Origin: Draconibacterium mangrovi
GTDB taxonomy: Bacteria > Bacteroidota > Bacteroidia > Bacteroidales > Prolixibacteraceae
Direction: 5' to 3'
DNA length: 64,000 nt
Assembly (NCBI RefSeq): GCF_010586825.1
Contig: NZ_JAAAGB010000003.1
Coordinates: 62,001 to 126,000, forward strand
Below, piece after piece: positions 1 through 9,708 of this stretch. The position numbers were made by a program, and so were the translations under genes. The notes under the pieces were generated by a model. The model was given only the letters and a program-made list of their open reading frames with translations. It was not told where the DNA came from and searched no databases. Each line of letters begins with the position of its first letter. The stretch's first letter is position 1.

Positions 1-1
1 T

Positions 2-649
2 TTTCCGCTGGCCATGCTAACGGATACTTTACAATATTATCAACCCAATATCGAAGGTCTGTATGGAAAAATTAGCTGGGACTGGGGCCATCAGAATGGT
101 TTTGTTGACTGGGTTGGCCGCCAAACCGAAACTCAACGCGAGCAGTTTATGGCCGGATTTTCTGGCGAGATCTTTTTTAAAAACCTGTTTTTACAGAATT
201 ACCTGTTGATGTTTCACAATGCCCACACACTGCACAACGATCCGCCATTACATATTGAAGATTATATGGGATTTGCCCTTCAGGCAGGAATCCGCACTCC
301 TGAAACCATTGCTGTTCAGGGAGATTTAAAAATGGGAATGCTTACATCGCAATATCGCGAGCGAAATGTTACCGATGGTTACGAAACAGCCACCAGCTTT
401 TTTGCCGAAGCCAATATGCGTTATAAAAACCTTGGAGTAAAATCGGTGATGAGTTTGGGTGCCGGACATAAATTTGCTTATGGCGATCCGTATTACCGGG
501 CAAAAAACTATTCGCGTACCGACCTAATCTGGTATTTTATCAATCACGAAAAGATAAAAGGAAAATTCAACGTGTCGATGCATTTTGTTGACTGGGATAC
601 ACTTGATCAACAGCAGCAACTTTCCATTATATACATTTTTGGCAATTAA
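2..649 (+). CDS. Probable outer-membrane beta-barrel protein, 5' truncated
   Basis: The frame is open from the first bases of the window, so the ATG at 14 is probably internal and the gene begins upstream. About 215 residues are visible. They alternate hydrophobic and polar residues, are rich in Tyr, Phe and Trp, and end in the strand-like SIIYIFGN, which suits a C-terminal outer-membrane barrel strand. I recognise no named family. It converges on the sensor kinase gene, with 28 nt between the stops. The barrel call is inferred from composition alone. Confidence 0.5.
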   Translation, partial: FPLAMLTDTLQYYQPNIEGLYGKISWDWGHQNGFVDWVGRQTETQREQFMAGFSGEIFFKNLFLQNYLLMFHNAHTLHNDPPLHIEDYMGFALQAGIRTPETIAVQGDLKMGMLTSQYRERNVTDGYETATSFFAEANMRYKNLGVKSVMSLGAGHKFAYGDPYYRAKNYSRTDLIWYFINHEKIKGKFNVSMHFVDWDTLDQQQQLSIIYIFGN

Positions 650-677
650 CTTACACAAGGAATTCGCAGACTTGATT

Positions 678-3600
678 TTACTGTTCCCCCTTAATTGTAA
701 AAAAGAAGGTACTTCCTTTTCCGGGTGCGCTTTCAACCCAAATGTCGCCGTTATAGTTGGTTATAAAATCTTTACATAAAGAAAGTCCGAGCCCAACCCC
801 TATCTCGCCGTTTGTGCCTTCTGCAACGTTTATATTCATGTCATCACTAAAAATTGCGGCTGCATAGTCGGGCTGCATTCCAACACCAAAATCTTTTACC
901 GAGAACTGTACTGTATTCTTCGCTGTTTGAACCGCATTTATAATTATACTGCTTTCTTTATTGCTAAATTTTATGGCATTCATCAACAGGTTTCGCAAAA
1001 TAAGCATAATCATGTTCCTGTCGAAGTATATTGCCAGCTCCTGATTCTCAAGCTTATTTTCAACTTTTATTTGTTTTTTCAATGCCGTTGACGAAACTTC
1101 AACCATAACATTTGAAAAGATTTCGGCTATGTTTAAACGCTCCGGTTTAAATTCAATTTTTTTGTCCTGGCTTCTGGCCCAGTGCAGCAAACTTTTCAGC
1201 AAATCAAAAGCATTGTGCGACGATTCGTGTATATGCTTTATTATCTCCATTCTGTTTTCCTCATCCATGCTTTGGTGCCCTTCTTTTAACACATCCGAGA
1301 AACCTAAAATTGCATTAAACGGGTTTATAAGATCATGGGCAATTATGGAGAAAAGTTTGTCTTTTGTAGCATTCGCCGTGGTTAGCTCAGTATTTAATTG
1401 AGAGAGGTTTGCTGCCACTTCAGCAATTTTATTTGCCTGTGTTTCAATTTGCTGTTTTTGCTGATTTAGTAAGGTGTTTTTTTCGTGGAGTTTCTCTTTC
1501 TGAAGCTCAAGCAAACGGTTTTTATCGTTTAGTACCTTGGTTCTGTTTTGCACTAATTCTTCCAGTTTGTGTTTTTCAGCCTTAAGCATAGCCACTCGAT
1601 ACCTGAAAATTACAATCACCAGAAAAACAAGAAATATAATTACGCCTGAAATAAACCACCAGGAAAACCACCATGGCGGTTGAATTTCCACTTTCACCGA
1701 TGCTCCCTCGTTATTCCATACACCGTCGTTATTTTCCGCTATAACCCTAAACACATAATTTCCATGTGGCAGGTAATTGTATGTTACATCAGGATGATTG
1801 GTTTCAATCCAATCATCTTCAAGACCCTCAAGTTTGTACTTAAATTTATTTTTTACGTTATCCACGTAGTTGGTCGATGAAAATTCAAAACCAATGGTGT
1901 TTTGGTTGTGTTTCAGATTTATTTCATCGATGAACAAGGGGCTCTTTTCCAGCATTTCATTTTCTCCAAACTTGTCCACTTTCTTATGCTGAAGGAAAAT
2001 TCCACTGATATATACATCGGGCACCTCTGTATTTAGTATCAGTTTCTCCGGATCAAAAGCGGCGATTCCTTCATCTCCTCCAAAAAACAGCACATTATCT
2101 GCATTTTTGGCACTACACCCCGGTTTAAATCTACCGGGAGGAAGTCCGTCCGCTTCATCAAGGTTGGTGATTAATTTTTCGGTATCAGGATTAAAACCAG
2201 TTACTCCGGTAACTGAACCCACCCATAAATTTCCTTTTCTGTCTTCTTCTACAGAACAAATATTCTGAACCGGAAACCCGGGATCGATCAGATAAAAATC
2301 GTCAGCTTCCGGGTTGTATTTGCACAATCCCGAGAATGTACCAATCCAGATACGCTTTTTTGAATCTTCGAACAAACAATTGATGTAATCGTTGGGAATT
2401 GTATTGGAATTTTCCGCTTCATAATAATAGACTGTAAATTTCTGTGCCCCTTTTTTCAAAACACTAATTCCACTGGGTGTTGCTACCCACAGATTTTCAT
2501 CCGAATCAAGCAAAAGCTGGAATGGCCAGTCACTCGACAGTCCGTTTTTTCTAACGTTGTAATTATAGAATTTTTGCTCCTTATAATTAAAATAATCAAT
2601 TCCCTTTCCATGCGTTATCACCCAGAAATTACCATCGGCATCTTCCTGTAGTCCCCTGATGTCGTTATTCGAAATTGACAATGAATCAGACGGATCGTTC
2701 ATATAAGTGATAAAATTGTCGTTCTCCGGGTCGCAGCACTGCAGGCCTCCGAGGTTGGTACCCACCCACATTCTGTTTTTACTGTCGTTGTATAAACACA
2801 GAACGGCTCCCAGCCCCAGGCTGTTGGCATAATTCAGGTTGGAATGATAAACCCTGTGCTGTTTATTCTTAAAATCAAAAACATCAACACCATCATTTCC
2901 ATTTCCAATCCAGCACATGTTATTCGCATCGAAAGCGATCACAGAAATATTATTATTGATCGTATGCCAGAAATTCGCCCGGTTTTCATCATAAACGCTT
3001 ATCCCCTTCGCCGGATATCTTAGTCCTACACCGCTGAGCGCATTTACCGTCCAGTAATTTCCCTGTTTGTCCTGAAGTATCTGAGAAGGAAATTCTTCAA
3101 TCAGTTCTCCTGAACTATTAAGGCTTTCTATTCTCACAAAAGTATCGGATGTTTTATCATACTTTCGCAATCCACCTAAATCGCAAACCCAAACATTTTT
3201 TTGATTGTCGATATAGGCCGACAACACATAATCAGAATAGGTATTATCTGTTCCATAACGCTTTATTTCAAGGGTTTTGGTGTTTAAAACATTAATACCG
3301 CCTTCATAGGTCGCTATCCACAGTTTCGAAGTTCGATCGTAAGAAATATCGTGAATACTGTTGTTACTTATACTTCTGCTATCTGTTTTTTCGGCAACAA
3401 AACTTTTACTTGTCCCATCCGTGGTGTTAAAATAAATCAAACCCCGGTTTTCTGAAGCAATCCAGATGTTATTGTTTTCGTCGAAAAGAAAGTCTGTAAT
3501 CCTGAGTTCAGGGTTGTGGTATATAATTTTGTGTGTATTTTGCTGCTGATCGATACTGTAAATTGATCTTTCTACTGCTATATAAATCGTGTTCTTTTGA

Positions 3601-4037
3601 TCCTGGTTTATAACCGAAATTTGATGAAACTCATCATCCTCCAATTCAAATCCATTCAGAATTCGGTTAAAGTTATCCAGGTACGGATTGTAAGTACAGA
3701 CTCCCCTCATTGATATCACCCAAAGCAAACCTGACTGATCGATAAACAGTTTCTGAATACGGTTATCGTATAAACTGGTACTATCAGTTCCTCCCGATAA
3801 ATAGCTGGTTAAATTGTTTCCTTTAAGGCAATACAATCCGTCGTTGGTTCCAATCCAGATAAAACCATTATCATCCTGCACAATACATGTACTGTTTTTG
3901 CTCTTAAATTCTTTATCCGGAATCGGATCTGCAAATATCAGGTCGATGTTTTCGGCAAACGAAACCACAGAAATAATGATTGTACAAAACAGAAGGAGAA
4001 TTTTAGCCCAATATTTTTTCTTAATCAGTTTTATCAT
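678..4037 (-). CDS. Periplasmic-sensing histidine kinase (two-component propeller type) without receiver or DNA-binding domain
   Basis: This 1119-residue membrane sensor kinase has an N-terminal signal/TM segment (about 10-28). A long region of repeats of the type 'D..G.LWIGT..GL' (about 50-690) matches the two-component regulator beta-propeller. A Y_Y_Y domain follows (about 715-790), ending in PPWWFSWWF before the TM helix (about 797-820). A coiled coil leads to HisKA with SIIAHDL (His901) and an HATPase domain with N box (LLMNAIKF) and G boxes (DFGVGM, GVGLGLSL). Classical Bacteroidetes hybrid systems continue into a receiver and an AraC-type HTH; this one stops after the ATPase, so it must signal to a separate regulator, none of which adjoins it. 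A possible -7 element (TATTTTTG on the minus strand) lies at 4182-4175. Ligand unknown. Confidence 0.9.
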   Translation of the reverse strand: MIKLIKKKYWAKILLLFCTIIISVVSFAENIDLIFADPIPDKEFKSKNSTCIVQDDNGFIWIGTNDGLYCLKGNNLTSYLSGGTDSTSLYDNRIQKLFIDQSGLLWVISMRGVCTYNPYLDNFNRILNGFELEDDEFHQISVINQDQKNTIYIAVERSIYSIDQQQNTHKIIYHNPELRITDFLFDENNNIWIASENRGLIYFNTTDGTSKSFVAEKTDSRSISNNSIHDISYDRTSKLWIATYEGGINVLNTKTLEIKRYGTDNTYSDYVLSAYIDNQKNVWVCDLGGLRKYDKTSDTFVRIESLNSSGELIEEFPSQILQDKQGNYWTVNALSGVGLRYPAKGISVYDENRANFWHTINNNISVIAFDANNMCWIGNGNDGVDVFDFKNKQHRVYHSNLNYANSLGLGAVLCLYNDSKNRMWVGTNLGGLQCCDPENDNFITYMNDPSDSLSISNNDIRGLQEDADGNFWVITHGKGIDYFNYKEQKFYNYNVRKNGLSSDWPFQLLLDSDENLWVATPSGISVLKKGAQKFTVYYYEAENSNTIPNDYINCLFEDSKKRIWIGTFSGLCKYNPEADDFYLIDPGFPVQNICSVEEDRKGNLWVGSVTGVTGFNPDTEKLITNLDEADGLPPGRFKPGCSAKNADNVLFFGGDEGIAAFDPEKLILNTEVPDVYISGIFLQHKKVDKFGENEMLEKSPLFIDEINLKHNQNTIGFEFSSTNYVDNVKNKFKYKLEGLEDDWIETNHPDVTYNYLPHGNYVFRVIAENNDGVWNNEGASVKVEIQPPWWFSWWFISGVIIFLVFLVIVIFRYRVAMLKAEKHKLEELVQNRTKVLNDKNRLLELQKEKLHEKNTLLNQQKQQIETQANKIAEVAANLSQLNTELTTANATKDKLFSIIAHDLINPFNAILGFSDVLKEGHQSMDEENRMEIIKHIHESSHNAFDLLKSLLHWARSQDKKIEFKPERLNIAEIFSNVMVEVSSTALKKQIKVENKLENQELAIYFDRNMIMLILRNLLMNAIKFSNKESSIIINAVQTAKNTVQFSVKDFGVGMQPDYAAAIFSDDMNINVAEGTNGEIGVGLGLSLCKDFITNYNGDIWVESAPGKGSTFFFTIKGEQ

Positions 4038-4279
4038 ATAAACCCCACTCTTAGCAATGTAAAAGTTAGCTGGTTTCGGCTTCTTTGTTGAAAGTCCCCT
4101 TCAAACATCCCGGTAATTTTTATCCCTTCCCGATTGAATAAAAATTTACCATCGATGTACACACAGGTCGAACACAAAAATATTCCATTTTTTAAAAGTC
4201 AGGAGGCTAAAACGGATGATATTGCCTTCAAAAAAGATTAAAAATTGGTGTTAGAGTCTAATCCAAAACGACTATTTAT

Positions 4280-6427
4280 TTATTTCACAATCTCCATTTC
4301 ATCCAGTAAATAACCCGCTCCGGCGAACTTATCGATAATAAAAAGAGCATACCGAATGTCGATTGAAATATTACGGCAGCGCTCCGGGTCGTACATGATG
4401 TCGCTCATGGTTCCTTCCCAGCAACGATCGAAGTTCACTCCGATCAACTCGCCATTACCATTTACAACAGGGCTGCCCGAGTTACCACCGGTGGTATGAT
4501 TTGAGGCTGTAAAACAAACCGGCACATCGCCGTTTACTTCATACTGGCCAAAGTCTTTTGTCTGATAAAGCTCTTTTAAACGATCCGGTACATCGTAGTC
4601 GTAAATCTCCGGATTGTCTTTTTCCATTATCCCGGTCAGCGTTGTATAGTATTTGTATTTCACGCCGTCTTTTGGCTCGTAACCTTCCACTTGTCCGTAG
4701 GCAACACGCAAGGTAAGGTTGGCATCCGGATAAAAGGCCTGTCCCTTTTTCATTTCCATCAATCCGGCCATGTACACTTTCATGTTGTCGTCGATTGATT
4801 TGCTGATCTTCCGCACCTCGGGAATGATATCCTTTTCGTAAATAAAGTTCAGTTGATTGTACATCGCAATCAACGGATCCTTGCGCAATTTCAACAATTG
4901 TTTTTCCGATCCGTTTTTCAGCAGGTCTTCCAGCTTTTCGCGATCGGTTAATATCGATTTCTGATAAACTTTTTTAATTAGTTTCTCCCGGTCGTTCTGC
5001 TTAATTGTTTCCACCACTTCGGCAGGTAAAAACGAGGCGTCGAGGCCATTAATCAGCTCGGGCATAAGTGCCGCAAACAAATCTTCGTCGGTTGGCTGGT
5101 TAAAATCCTTATAAAATCCGGGAAGCCCGTTAAGCATAGCCGAACGAATACTTTCGGCTCTTTCACCCTGGTCGTTCTCAATATTATTAATGATAGAATT
5201 GACGGTGCGCGCCTGCTTAAACACCTCTACTCCGCTCATTACGATTTCGCGGTAGTAATCGTATGCTTTTATGTAGGTTGCATAGTCGGTGTACAGCTCT
5301 TCAAATGCATTAAAAACCGGTTCGTATGTGTTATCCCAGGTGTTGTTGTGCTGTGCCCATTTTTTGAATTCTTCTTCGTAAGCCAGCTTTTTATTTACGG
5401 CATCGAGGCGTTTTAAACCTTTAATTTCGCCCTGCCATTTTTTCCACGAATTGCTTATCGACTGATATTTTGCCGCGTACTGAATACGAATTTTCGGATC
5501 CGATTCCATATCGCCGCCAATAATATCAAGCTTTATGTCGCGCAACATTATGCGGTCCGGATCGCGTTGGTTCATGGTTACATCAACCGCCTGGTGTGGC
5601 CAGTATTGCATGGTGGTTCCGGGGTTACCAAAAACCATTGTAAAATCGCCGGGCTGGATACCTTTCATCGAAACCGGGAACGATTTTTTGGGTTTAAACG
5701 GCACATTATCGGGCGAGTACTCTGCCGGTTCGTTGTTTTCATCGGCATAAATACGGAACAACGAAAAGTCGCCGGTATGGCGCGGCCACGTCCAGTTGTC
5801 GGTATCGCCACCAAACTTGCCAATGGCCGATGGTGGTGCACCTACCAAACGCACATCTTTATAAACTTTGTACACGTAAAGGAAATACTGGTTGCCATAA
5901 AAAAGCGGCTTTACCGACGCGGTAAATTTCCCGTCGTTGCGGGCTTCTTTAATAATACGATCGGTATTTTCATTTATCTTTTTGTCTGCTGCTTCGCCTT
6001 CCAGGTTTTCGGTTCCGGCCAGAACTTTGTCCGTTACATCTTCCATATACTCAAGAAAACTTACCGTTAATCGTTCGTTGGGCAGTTCTTCGTCGCGGCT
6101 CATGGCCCAAAAACCGTTGGTAAGGTAATCGTGTTCCACCGTACTGTGCGACTGAATCTGGCGGTATCCGCAGTGATGGTTGGTAATCAGCAAGCCTTCA
6201 TCCGATATCAGTTCTCCGGTACATCCGCCGCCAAAAATTACTACGGCATCTTTCATGCTCGAGTGGTTTACATCGTAAATATCGTTGGCAGTTAATTTAA
6301 AACCCATTTCCTGCATTTCTGCCAGGTTGTATTTTTCCAGCAGAATAGGAATCCACATTCCTTCTTTCGCCGAAAGTTGAAACAGACTTAAACCAAGTAT
6401 TACAAGCAAAAAACTCTTCTTTATCAT
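4280..6427 (-). CDS. dpp11: S46 family dipeptidyl-peptidase, DPP11 type (Asp/Glu-specific)
   Basis: This exported serine exopeptidase (715 aa, normal for S46) removes dipeptides from peptide N termini in the periplasm. A signal peptide covers residues 1-20 and is followed at once by the conserved KEGMW start of the mature family. The catalytic residues fit the family: His85 in TNHHC, probably Asp220 in HTGDFS, and Ser650 in GGNSGSP. The P1-specificity position lies 18 residues after the serine; it is Gly in DPP7 and Arg in DPP11. Here it is Arg668 in NFDRCWEG, which predicts cleavage after Asp or Glu. Such enzymes let Bacteroidota use proteins as a carbon source. It appears monocistronic. Confidence 0.93.
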   Translation of the reverse strand: MIKKSFLLVILGLSLFQLSAKEGMWIPILLEKYNLAEMQEMGFKLTANDIYDVNHSSMKDAVVIFGGGCTGELISDEGLLITNHHCGYRQIQSHSTVEHDYLTNGFWAMSRDEELPNERLTVSFLEYMEDVTDKVLAGTENLEGEAADKKINENTDRIIKEARNDGKFTASVKPLFYGNQYFLYVYKVYKDVRLVGAPPSAIGKFGGDTDNWTWPRHTGDFSLFRIYADENNEPAEYSPDNVPFKPKKSFPVSMKGIQPGDFTMVFGNPGTTMQYWPHQAVDVTMNQRDPDRIMLRDIKLDIIGGDMESDPKIRIQYAAKYQSISNSWKKWQGEIKGLKRLDAVNKKLAYEEEFKKWAQHNNTWDNTYEPVFNAFEELYTDYATYIKAYDYYREIVMSGVEVFKQARTVNSIINNIENDQGERAESIRSAMLNGLPGFYKDFNQPTDEDLFAALMPELINGLDASFLPAEVVETIKQNDREKLIKKVYQKSILTDREKLEDLLKNGSEKQLLKLRKDPLIAMYNQLNFIYEKDIIPEVRKISKSIDDNMKVYMAGLMEMKKGQAFYPDANLTLRVAYGQVEGYEPKDGVKYKYYTTLTGIMEKDNPEIYDYDVPDRLKELYQTKDFGQYEVNGDVPVCFTASNHTTGGNSGSPVVNGNGELIGVNFDRCWEGTMSDIMYDPERCRNISIDIRYALFIIDKFAGAGYLLDEMEIVK

Positions 6428-6578
6428 TCTTAAAAAATTTTAAAGCGCTAAAGAGAATAAAACCGCAGAAATAAAACAATGATTAATTACATTTTGACCG
6501 ATGGATTTTTATGAACTTTTCATGGGCAATCCTGTTTGCATAAAGAACCAAAATACCTGCACAATTTATAGAATTTTA

Positions 6579-6586
6579 TAAATTTG
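6579..6586 (+). promoter_or_regulatory. Bacteroidota -7 promoter element for the 7TM-type kinase gene
   Basis: TAAATTTG matches TAnnTTTG exactly. Its final TTG is the TTG that would otherwise extend the downstream frame, so translation should begin at the ATG at 6611, about 25 nt further on. No convincing -33 TTTG is seen at the usual spacing. Confidence 0.55.
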
Positions 6587-6610
6587 TACTACAAGCAACA
6601 GACGCTACCT

Positions 6611-8407
6611 ATGATTGACTTTATACCGAGTATCAGCAGTATTCAACTAATAACCGCCTTTACTGCAATCGGAACATGTATCCTTTTATGGAAATTCAGA
6701 AAAGCCACTGAGGTGCGCTTCCTTATTTTACTGGAAGTTTTTGTTGCTATCTGGGCTTTTAGTTACGCACTGGAGTTTGGTACTCCCCTGTTGGAAGAAA
6801 AAGTTTTCTACTCGCAAATGTCCTATTTAGGCATCGCATTTATCCCGGTTTCGTACTTCTTTTTTACCACCGCTTTTAGTCAGAAATTTCGTTTGGTAAA
6901 TAAACGTAATATTCTTTTCACGCTGATTGTTCCGATAATTACGCTGTTTCTGGTATTTACCAACGAAAAACACGGACTGATATGGAAAAATTACACTCTA
7001 AACAGCAGCACCAACATACTGCATTACCAACATGGTATTTGGTTTTGGATTTTCGACATCTATACTTTTACGCTAATCGCATGGGGGATTTTTAACCTGA
7101 TTAGTTCGATTTCGACTTTTACCAGTTTTTACAAAAAACAAATTCGCTTATTAATCATTGCCTCGCTTATTCCGGTAATGGCTAACCTGATGTACATTTT
7201 TAACATCAATCCGGTTCCGGGATTTGACTGGACTACCGTTTCGTTTGTTTTAACCGGTCTGATCATTGTGTTTGGCATATTCCGATACAAAATATTTGAG
7301 CTGATTCCGCTTGCCCGACAGAAACTGCTTGACACCATGAATGAAGGTGTTTTGGTAATAAATACAAATGGGGTAATAGAGGAAGCGAATCCGGCCCTGA
7401 TAAATACGTTTAGCCTCGATGCAACAACGACCATTCATTCCAACGTTTTTGATACACTTGAGAAATTTCCGAATATTATTGAGTTGCTTCAGTCGGCCGA
7501 CGACAGTTTTACCGACTTTGAACTTCAAAACAACAAACAAACCGACTATTACCAGATCAGGGTTTCAACACTTTACGACCAGCTGGGAAAACTTAGCGGA
7601 AAACTGATGGTTTTAAGCGATGTTTCGTCGATACGCCGAACAAAAAATCAGCTTACCAAAAAGAACGACCTGCTAAAGGAACAAAACAAACGTAACGAGA
7701 AACTGATCGACGACCTGGATGCCTATGCCCATACGCTTGCTCACGATCTGAAAAATTCGTTAGGCGTGATCTATTCATCAAGCGACATTATTCTGGAAGC
7801 GATTGAAGAGGGTGATATGGATACGATTAAGGAATTTTCGGCGGTAATAAAAGAATCGTCGTCGAAAACCATAAGCGTAACCAACGAGCTGCTTAAAATG
7901 GCCACTGCAGGGCACGAAGATGTTGAAATCGCACCGATTGAAATGCAGCAGGTTTATGCGGCGGCTATGGCGCAAATTACAGATATTGTTAGCGATTACA
8001 AGGCTACAATTGAAGTAGAAAACGGCTGGATAAATGCGCAGGCCTACGCACCGTGGATTGAGGAAATTTGGATAAACCTGTTATCGAATGCCATGAAATA
8101 CGGTGGCGTTCCGCCACAAATTAAAGTGGGTTGCGAGCTTAGCGGAAACGGGATGGTGAAATATTGGGTGAAAGACAATGGCGATGGTATTCCGAAAGAT
8201 CAGCACATAAACGTATTCCGGAAACATACGCGTTTGCAACCCGATAAAGCCGGCGGCTACGGACTTGGGCTATCGATTGTAAAACGTATTATCGAAAAGC
8301 TGGGTGGTAAAGTAGGTGTTGAAAGTAGCGGCGAAAAAGGCGGAGGCTCGCTGTTCTATTTTAAACTTCCGGTTGTACGGGTTGAAGCACTTAACGAGGT
8401 GCGTTAA
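6611..8407 (+). CDS. Membrane histidine kinase with N-terminal 7TM sensor, PAS, HisKA and HATPase domains
   Basis: The ATG start is preferred to the in-frame TTG at 6584, which falls inside a promoter element; this gives 598 aa. Seven hydrophobic helices (about 5-235) match the histidine-kinase N-terminal 7TM domain. A PAS domain follows (about 245-350, 'GVLVINTNGVIEEANPA'), then HisKA with TLAHDLKNSLG (His378), and an HATPase domain with N box (NLLSNAMKYGG) and G boxes (DNGDGIP, GYGLGLSI). It should sense a membrane or small-molecule cue and pass phosphate to an unlinked regulator. No response regulator lies beside it. Confidence 0.9.
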   Translation: MIDFIPSISSIQLITAFTAIGTCILLWKFRKATEVRFLILLEVFVAIWAFSYALEFGTPLLEEKVFYSQMSYLGIAFIPVSYFFFTTAFSQKFRLVNKRNILFTLIVPIITLFLVFTNEKHGLIWKNYTLNSSTNILHYQHGIWFWIFDIYTFTLIAWGIFNLISSISTFTSFYKKQIRLLIIASLIPVMANLMYIFNINPVPGFDWTTVSFVLTGLIIVFGIFRYKIFELIPLARQKLLDTMNEGVLVINTNGVIEEANPALINTFSLDATTTIHSNVFDTLEKFPNIIELLQSADDSFTDFELQNNKQTDYYQIRVSTLYDQLGKLSGKLMVLSDVSSIRRTKNQLTKKNDLLKEQNKRNEKLIDDLDAYAHTLAHDLKNSLGVIYSSSDIILEAIEEGDMDTIKEFSAVIKESSSKTISVTNELLKMATAGHEDVEIAPIEMQQVYAAAMAQITDIVSDYKATIEVENGWINAQAYAPWIEEIWINLLSNAMKYGGVPPQIKVGCELSGNGMVKYWVKDNGDGIPKDQHINVFRKHTRLQPDKAGGYGLGLSIVKRIIEKLGGKVGVESSGEKGGGSLFYFKLPVVRVEALNEVR

Positions 8408-8413
8408 AAAACC

Positions 8414-8437
8414 GGCCCACCCCAAAAAGGGCAGGCC
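8414..8437 (-). terminator. Terminator of the DUF6261-like gene
   Basis: Arms GGCC and CCC pair with GGG and GGCC around a CAAAAA loop, with one two-base internal mismatch. On the minus strand the hairpin is followed by TTTTTTAA. It sits between convergent gene ends and may also stop plus-strand transcripts. Confidence 0.6.
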
Positions 8438-8480
8438 TGAAAACCTCACAAATATCTGCCCACAGGCATTATAGTTTTAT

Positions 8481-9212
8481 TTATTCCGTGTCGTCGTTAT
8501 TTTCGTCGGCACTGTTATTACTCTGGCTTTGTTTCGCAGCTGCATTGGCTTCGGCAATGTATTGCGACACTTCGGCCACTACCTCGTCGATACCACGTGG
8601 GTCTTGCATGGCCTGCATTGTATTCAGAATATTTTGCAATAGTTCGAGCGTTGTTTTCAGCGCTTTAAAAGCCTCGGCGTCGCGTAGGGTATCGTCGCTC
8701 GAGCGTTCAGCACTGCGTTGTGCCGATGCCGTTACATATGCCTGGTTATCGTTATACAGCTCGGTAACCCAATCAGCAGTATGAGTAGTTGCCAGGTGCG
8801 GGGCGTTTTCAGGTTTGCGCAGGTCGGCCAGCAAACTCTCAGTAGCCGCAGTTTGTTTATCACGAGCGAGATAATACAGCTCCAGGTTGTTTTTTTCAAA
8901 TTCGGGCCAAAGTGCTTCGCAGGCACTACGATACGCTTCGTTTTGTCGGCGCAACCCTGCTTTAATTGTGTCGCGCAACGAACGAAATGTATTATCCCTT
9001 CGTAAATCGGCTGCTGTAACAGTTTGGGTAAGCGGAGTTTTTCTGGAGCTTCCAATAGCCTGAAGAGCTGTTTCAATCTGTGGCTGAATACGGTTAAGCA
9101 GTGAAATAACCATTGCATTTTCAGGGAGTTTTGCAGTTAAAAGAGCTACAATTTTTTGAACCAACGCAGTTAAAGCTGCAAGTGTGAAATAGGAGAAAAT
9201 AATTTTTTTCAT
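8481..9212 (-). CDS. Uncharacterised helical protein, DUF6261-like
   Basis: A 243-residue, almost entirely alpha-helical protein. It resembles the DUF6261 family of Bacteroidetes in its LTALVQKI start, the FRSLRDTIKAGLR segment near residue 80, and a C-terminal helix before an acidic low-complexity tail (NNSADENNDDTE). No catalytic motif is visible and the role of the family is unknown. The N terminus is mildly hydrophobic but not a clear signal peptide. The gene starts beside the 41-bp tandem array, which lies in its upstream region. The family assignment is from memory of sequence style, not a search. Confidence 0.6.
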   Translation of the reverse strand: MKKIIFSYFTLAALTALVQKIVALLTAKLPENAMVISLLNRIQPQIETALQAIGSSRKTPLTQTVTAADLRRDNTFRSLRDTIKAGLRRQNEAYRSACEALWPEFEKNNLELYYLARDKQTAATESLLADLRKPENAPHLATTHTADWVTELYNDNQAYVTASAQRSAERSSDDTLRDAEAFKALKTTLELLQNILNTMQAMQDPRGIDEVVAEVSQYIAEANAAAKQSQSNNSADENNDDTE

Positions 9213-9367
9213 GATTAAATATTTTATTGGTGATTAAAATTAGAAATACAAGTTAAGGTCATTTGTTCAAAAAGTCAATAGCTAACATAAATTTATCCAG
9301 AAGGATTCGCTAAAGTTTCCACCGCTTTAAATCTGCTAGAACGGCGAAAAACCTTTTTGTTTCTGTT

Positions 9368-9654
9368 CTCCGGTTTTTCGGAGTTCTGAATTGGAAGCTA
9401 ATTTTTGGCTCCGGTTTTTCGGAAATAAAAACTGGAGCTTGTTTTTCATCTCCGATTTTTCGGAAGTATAAATCAGCGCCTTTTATTGCCCTCCGGTTTT
9501 TCGGAAATCTGAATTGGAAACTAATTTTTATCTCCGGTTTTTCGGAAACAAAAACTAGAGCTTGTTTTTGGTCTCCGGTTTTTCGGAGGTATAAACCAAA
9601 GCCGATTTTTGCCTTCCGGTTTTCCGGAGAAACAAATTACCGGTTATTTTAATC
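9368..9654. repeat. 41-bp tandem array with a 123-bp higher-order period
   Basis: Seven copies of a core close to CTCCGGTTTTTCGGA start at 9368, 9409, 9450, 9491, 9532, 9573 and 9614, exactly 41 bp apart. Each core is an inverted repeat (TCCG/CGGA). The last copy has TCCGG-TTTT-CCGGA, a longer stem. The 26 bp between cores come in three kinds in order: unit 1 resembles 4, 2 resembles 5 and 3 resembles 6, so the real period is 123 bp. Stops occur in all plus frames. The array lies between divergent genes. Confidence 0.93.
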
Positions 9655-9708
9655 ATATAATTTATGATGAATTGATTTCCTGTGTTTGTTACCTGAAACA
9701 TAAAAAAT

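Noticed and set aside
5567-6070. 167-residue ORF on the plus strand inside dpp11
   Set aside because: It is the antisense shadow of a clearly coding gene with all catalytic motifs on the other strand.
9368-9654. CRISPR array
   Set aside because: The core is only 15 bp, the intervening sequences recur every third unit and there are no cas genes. It is a higher-order tandem repeat.
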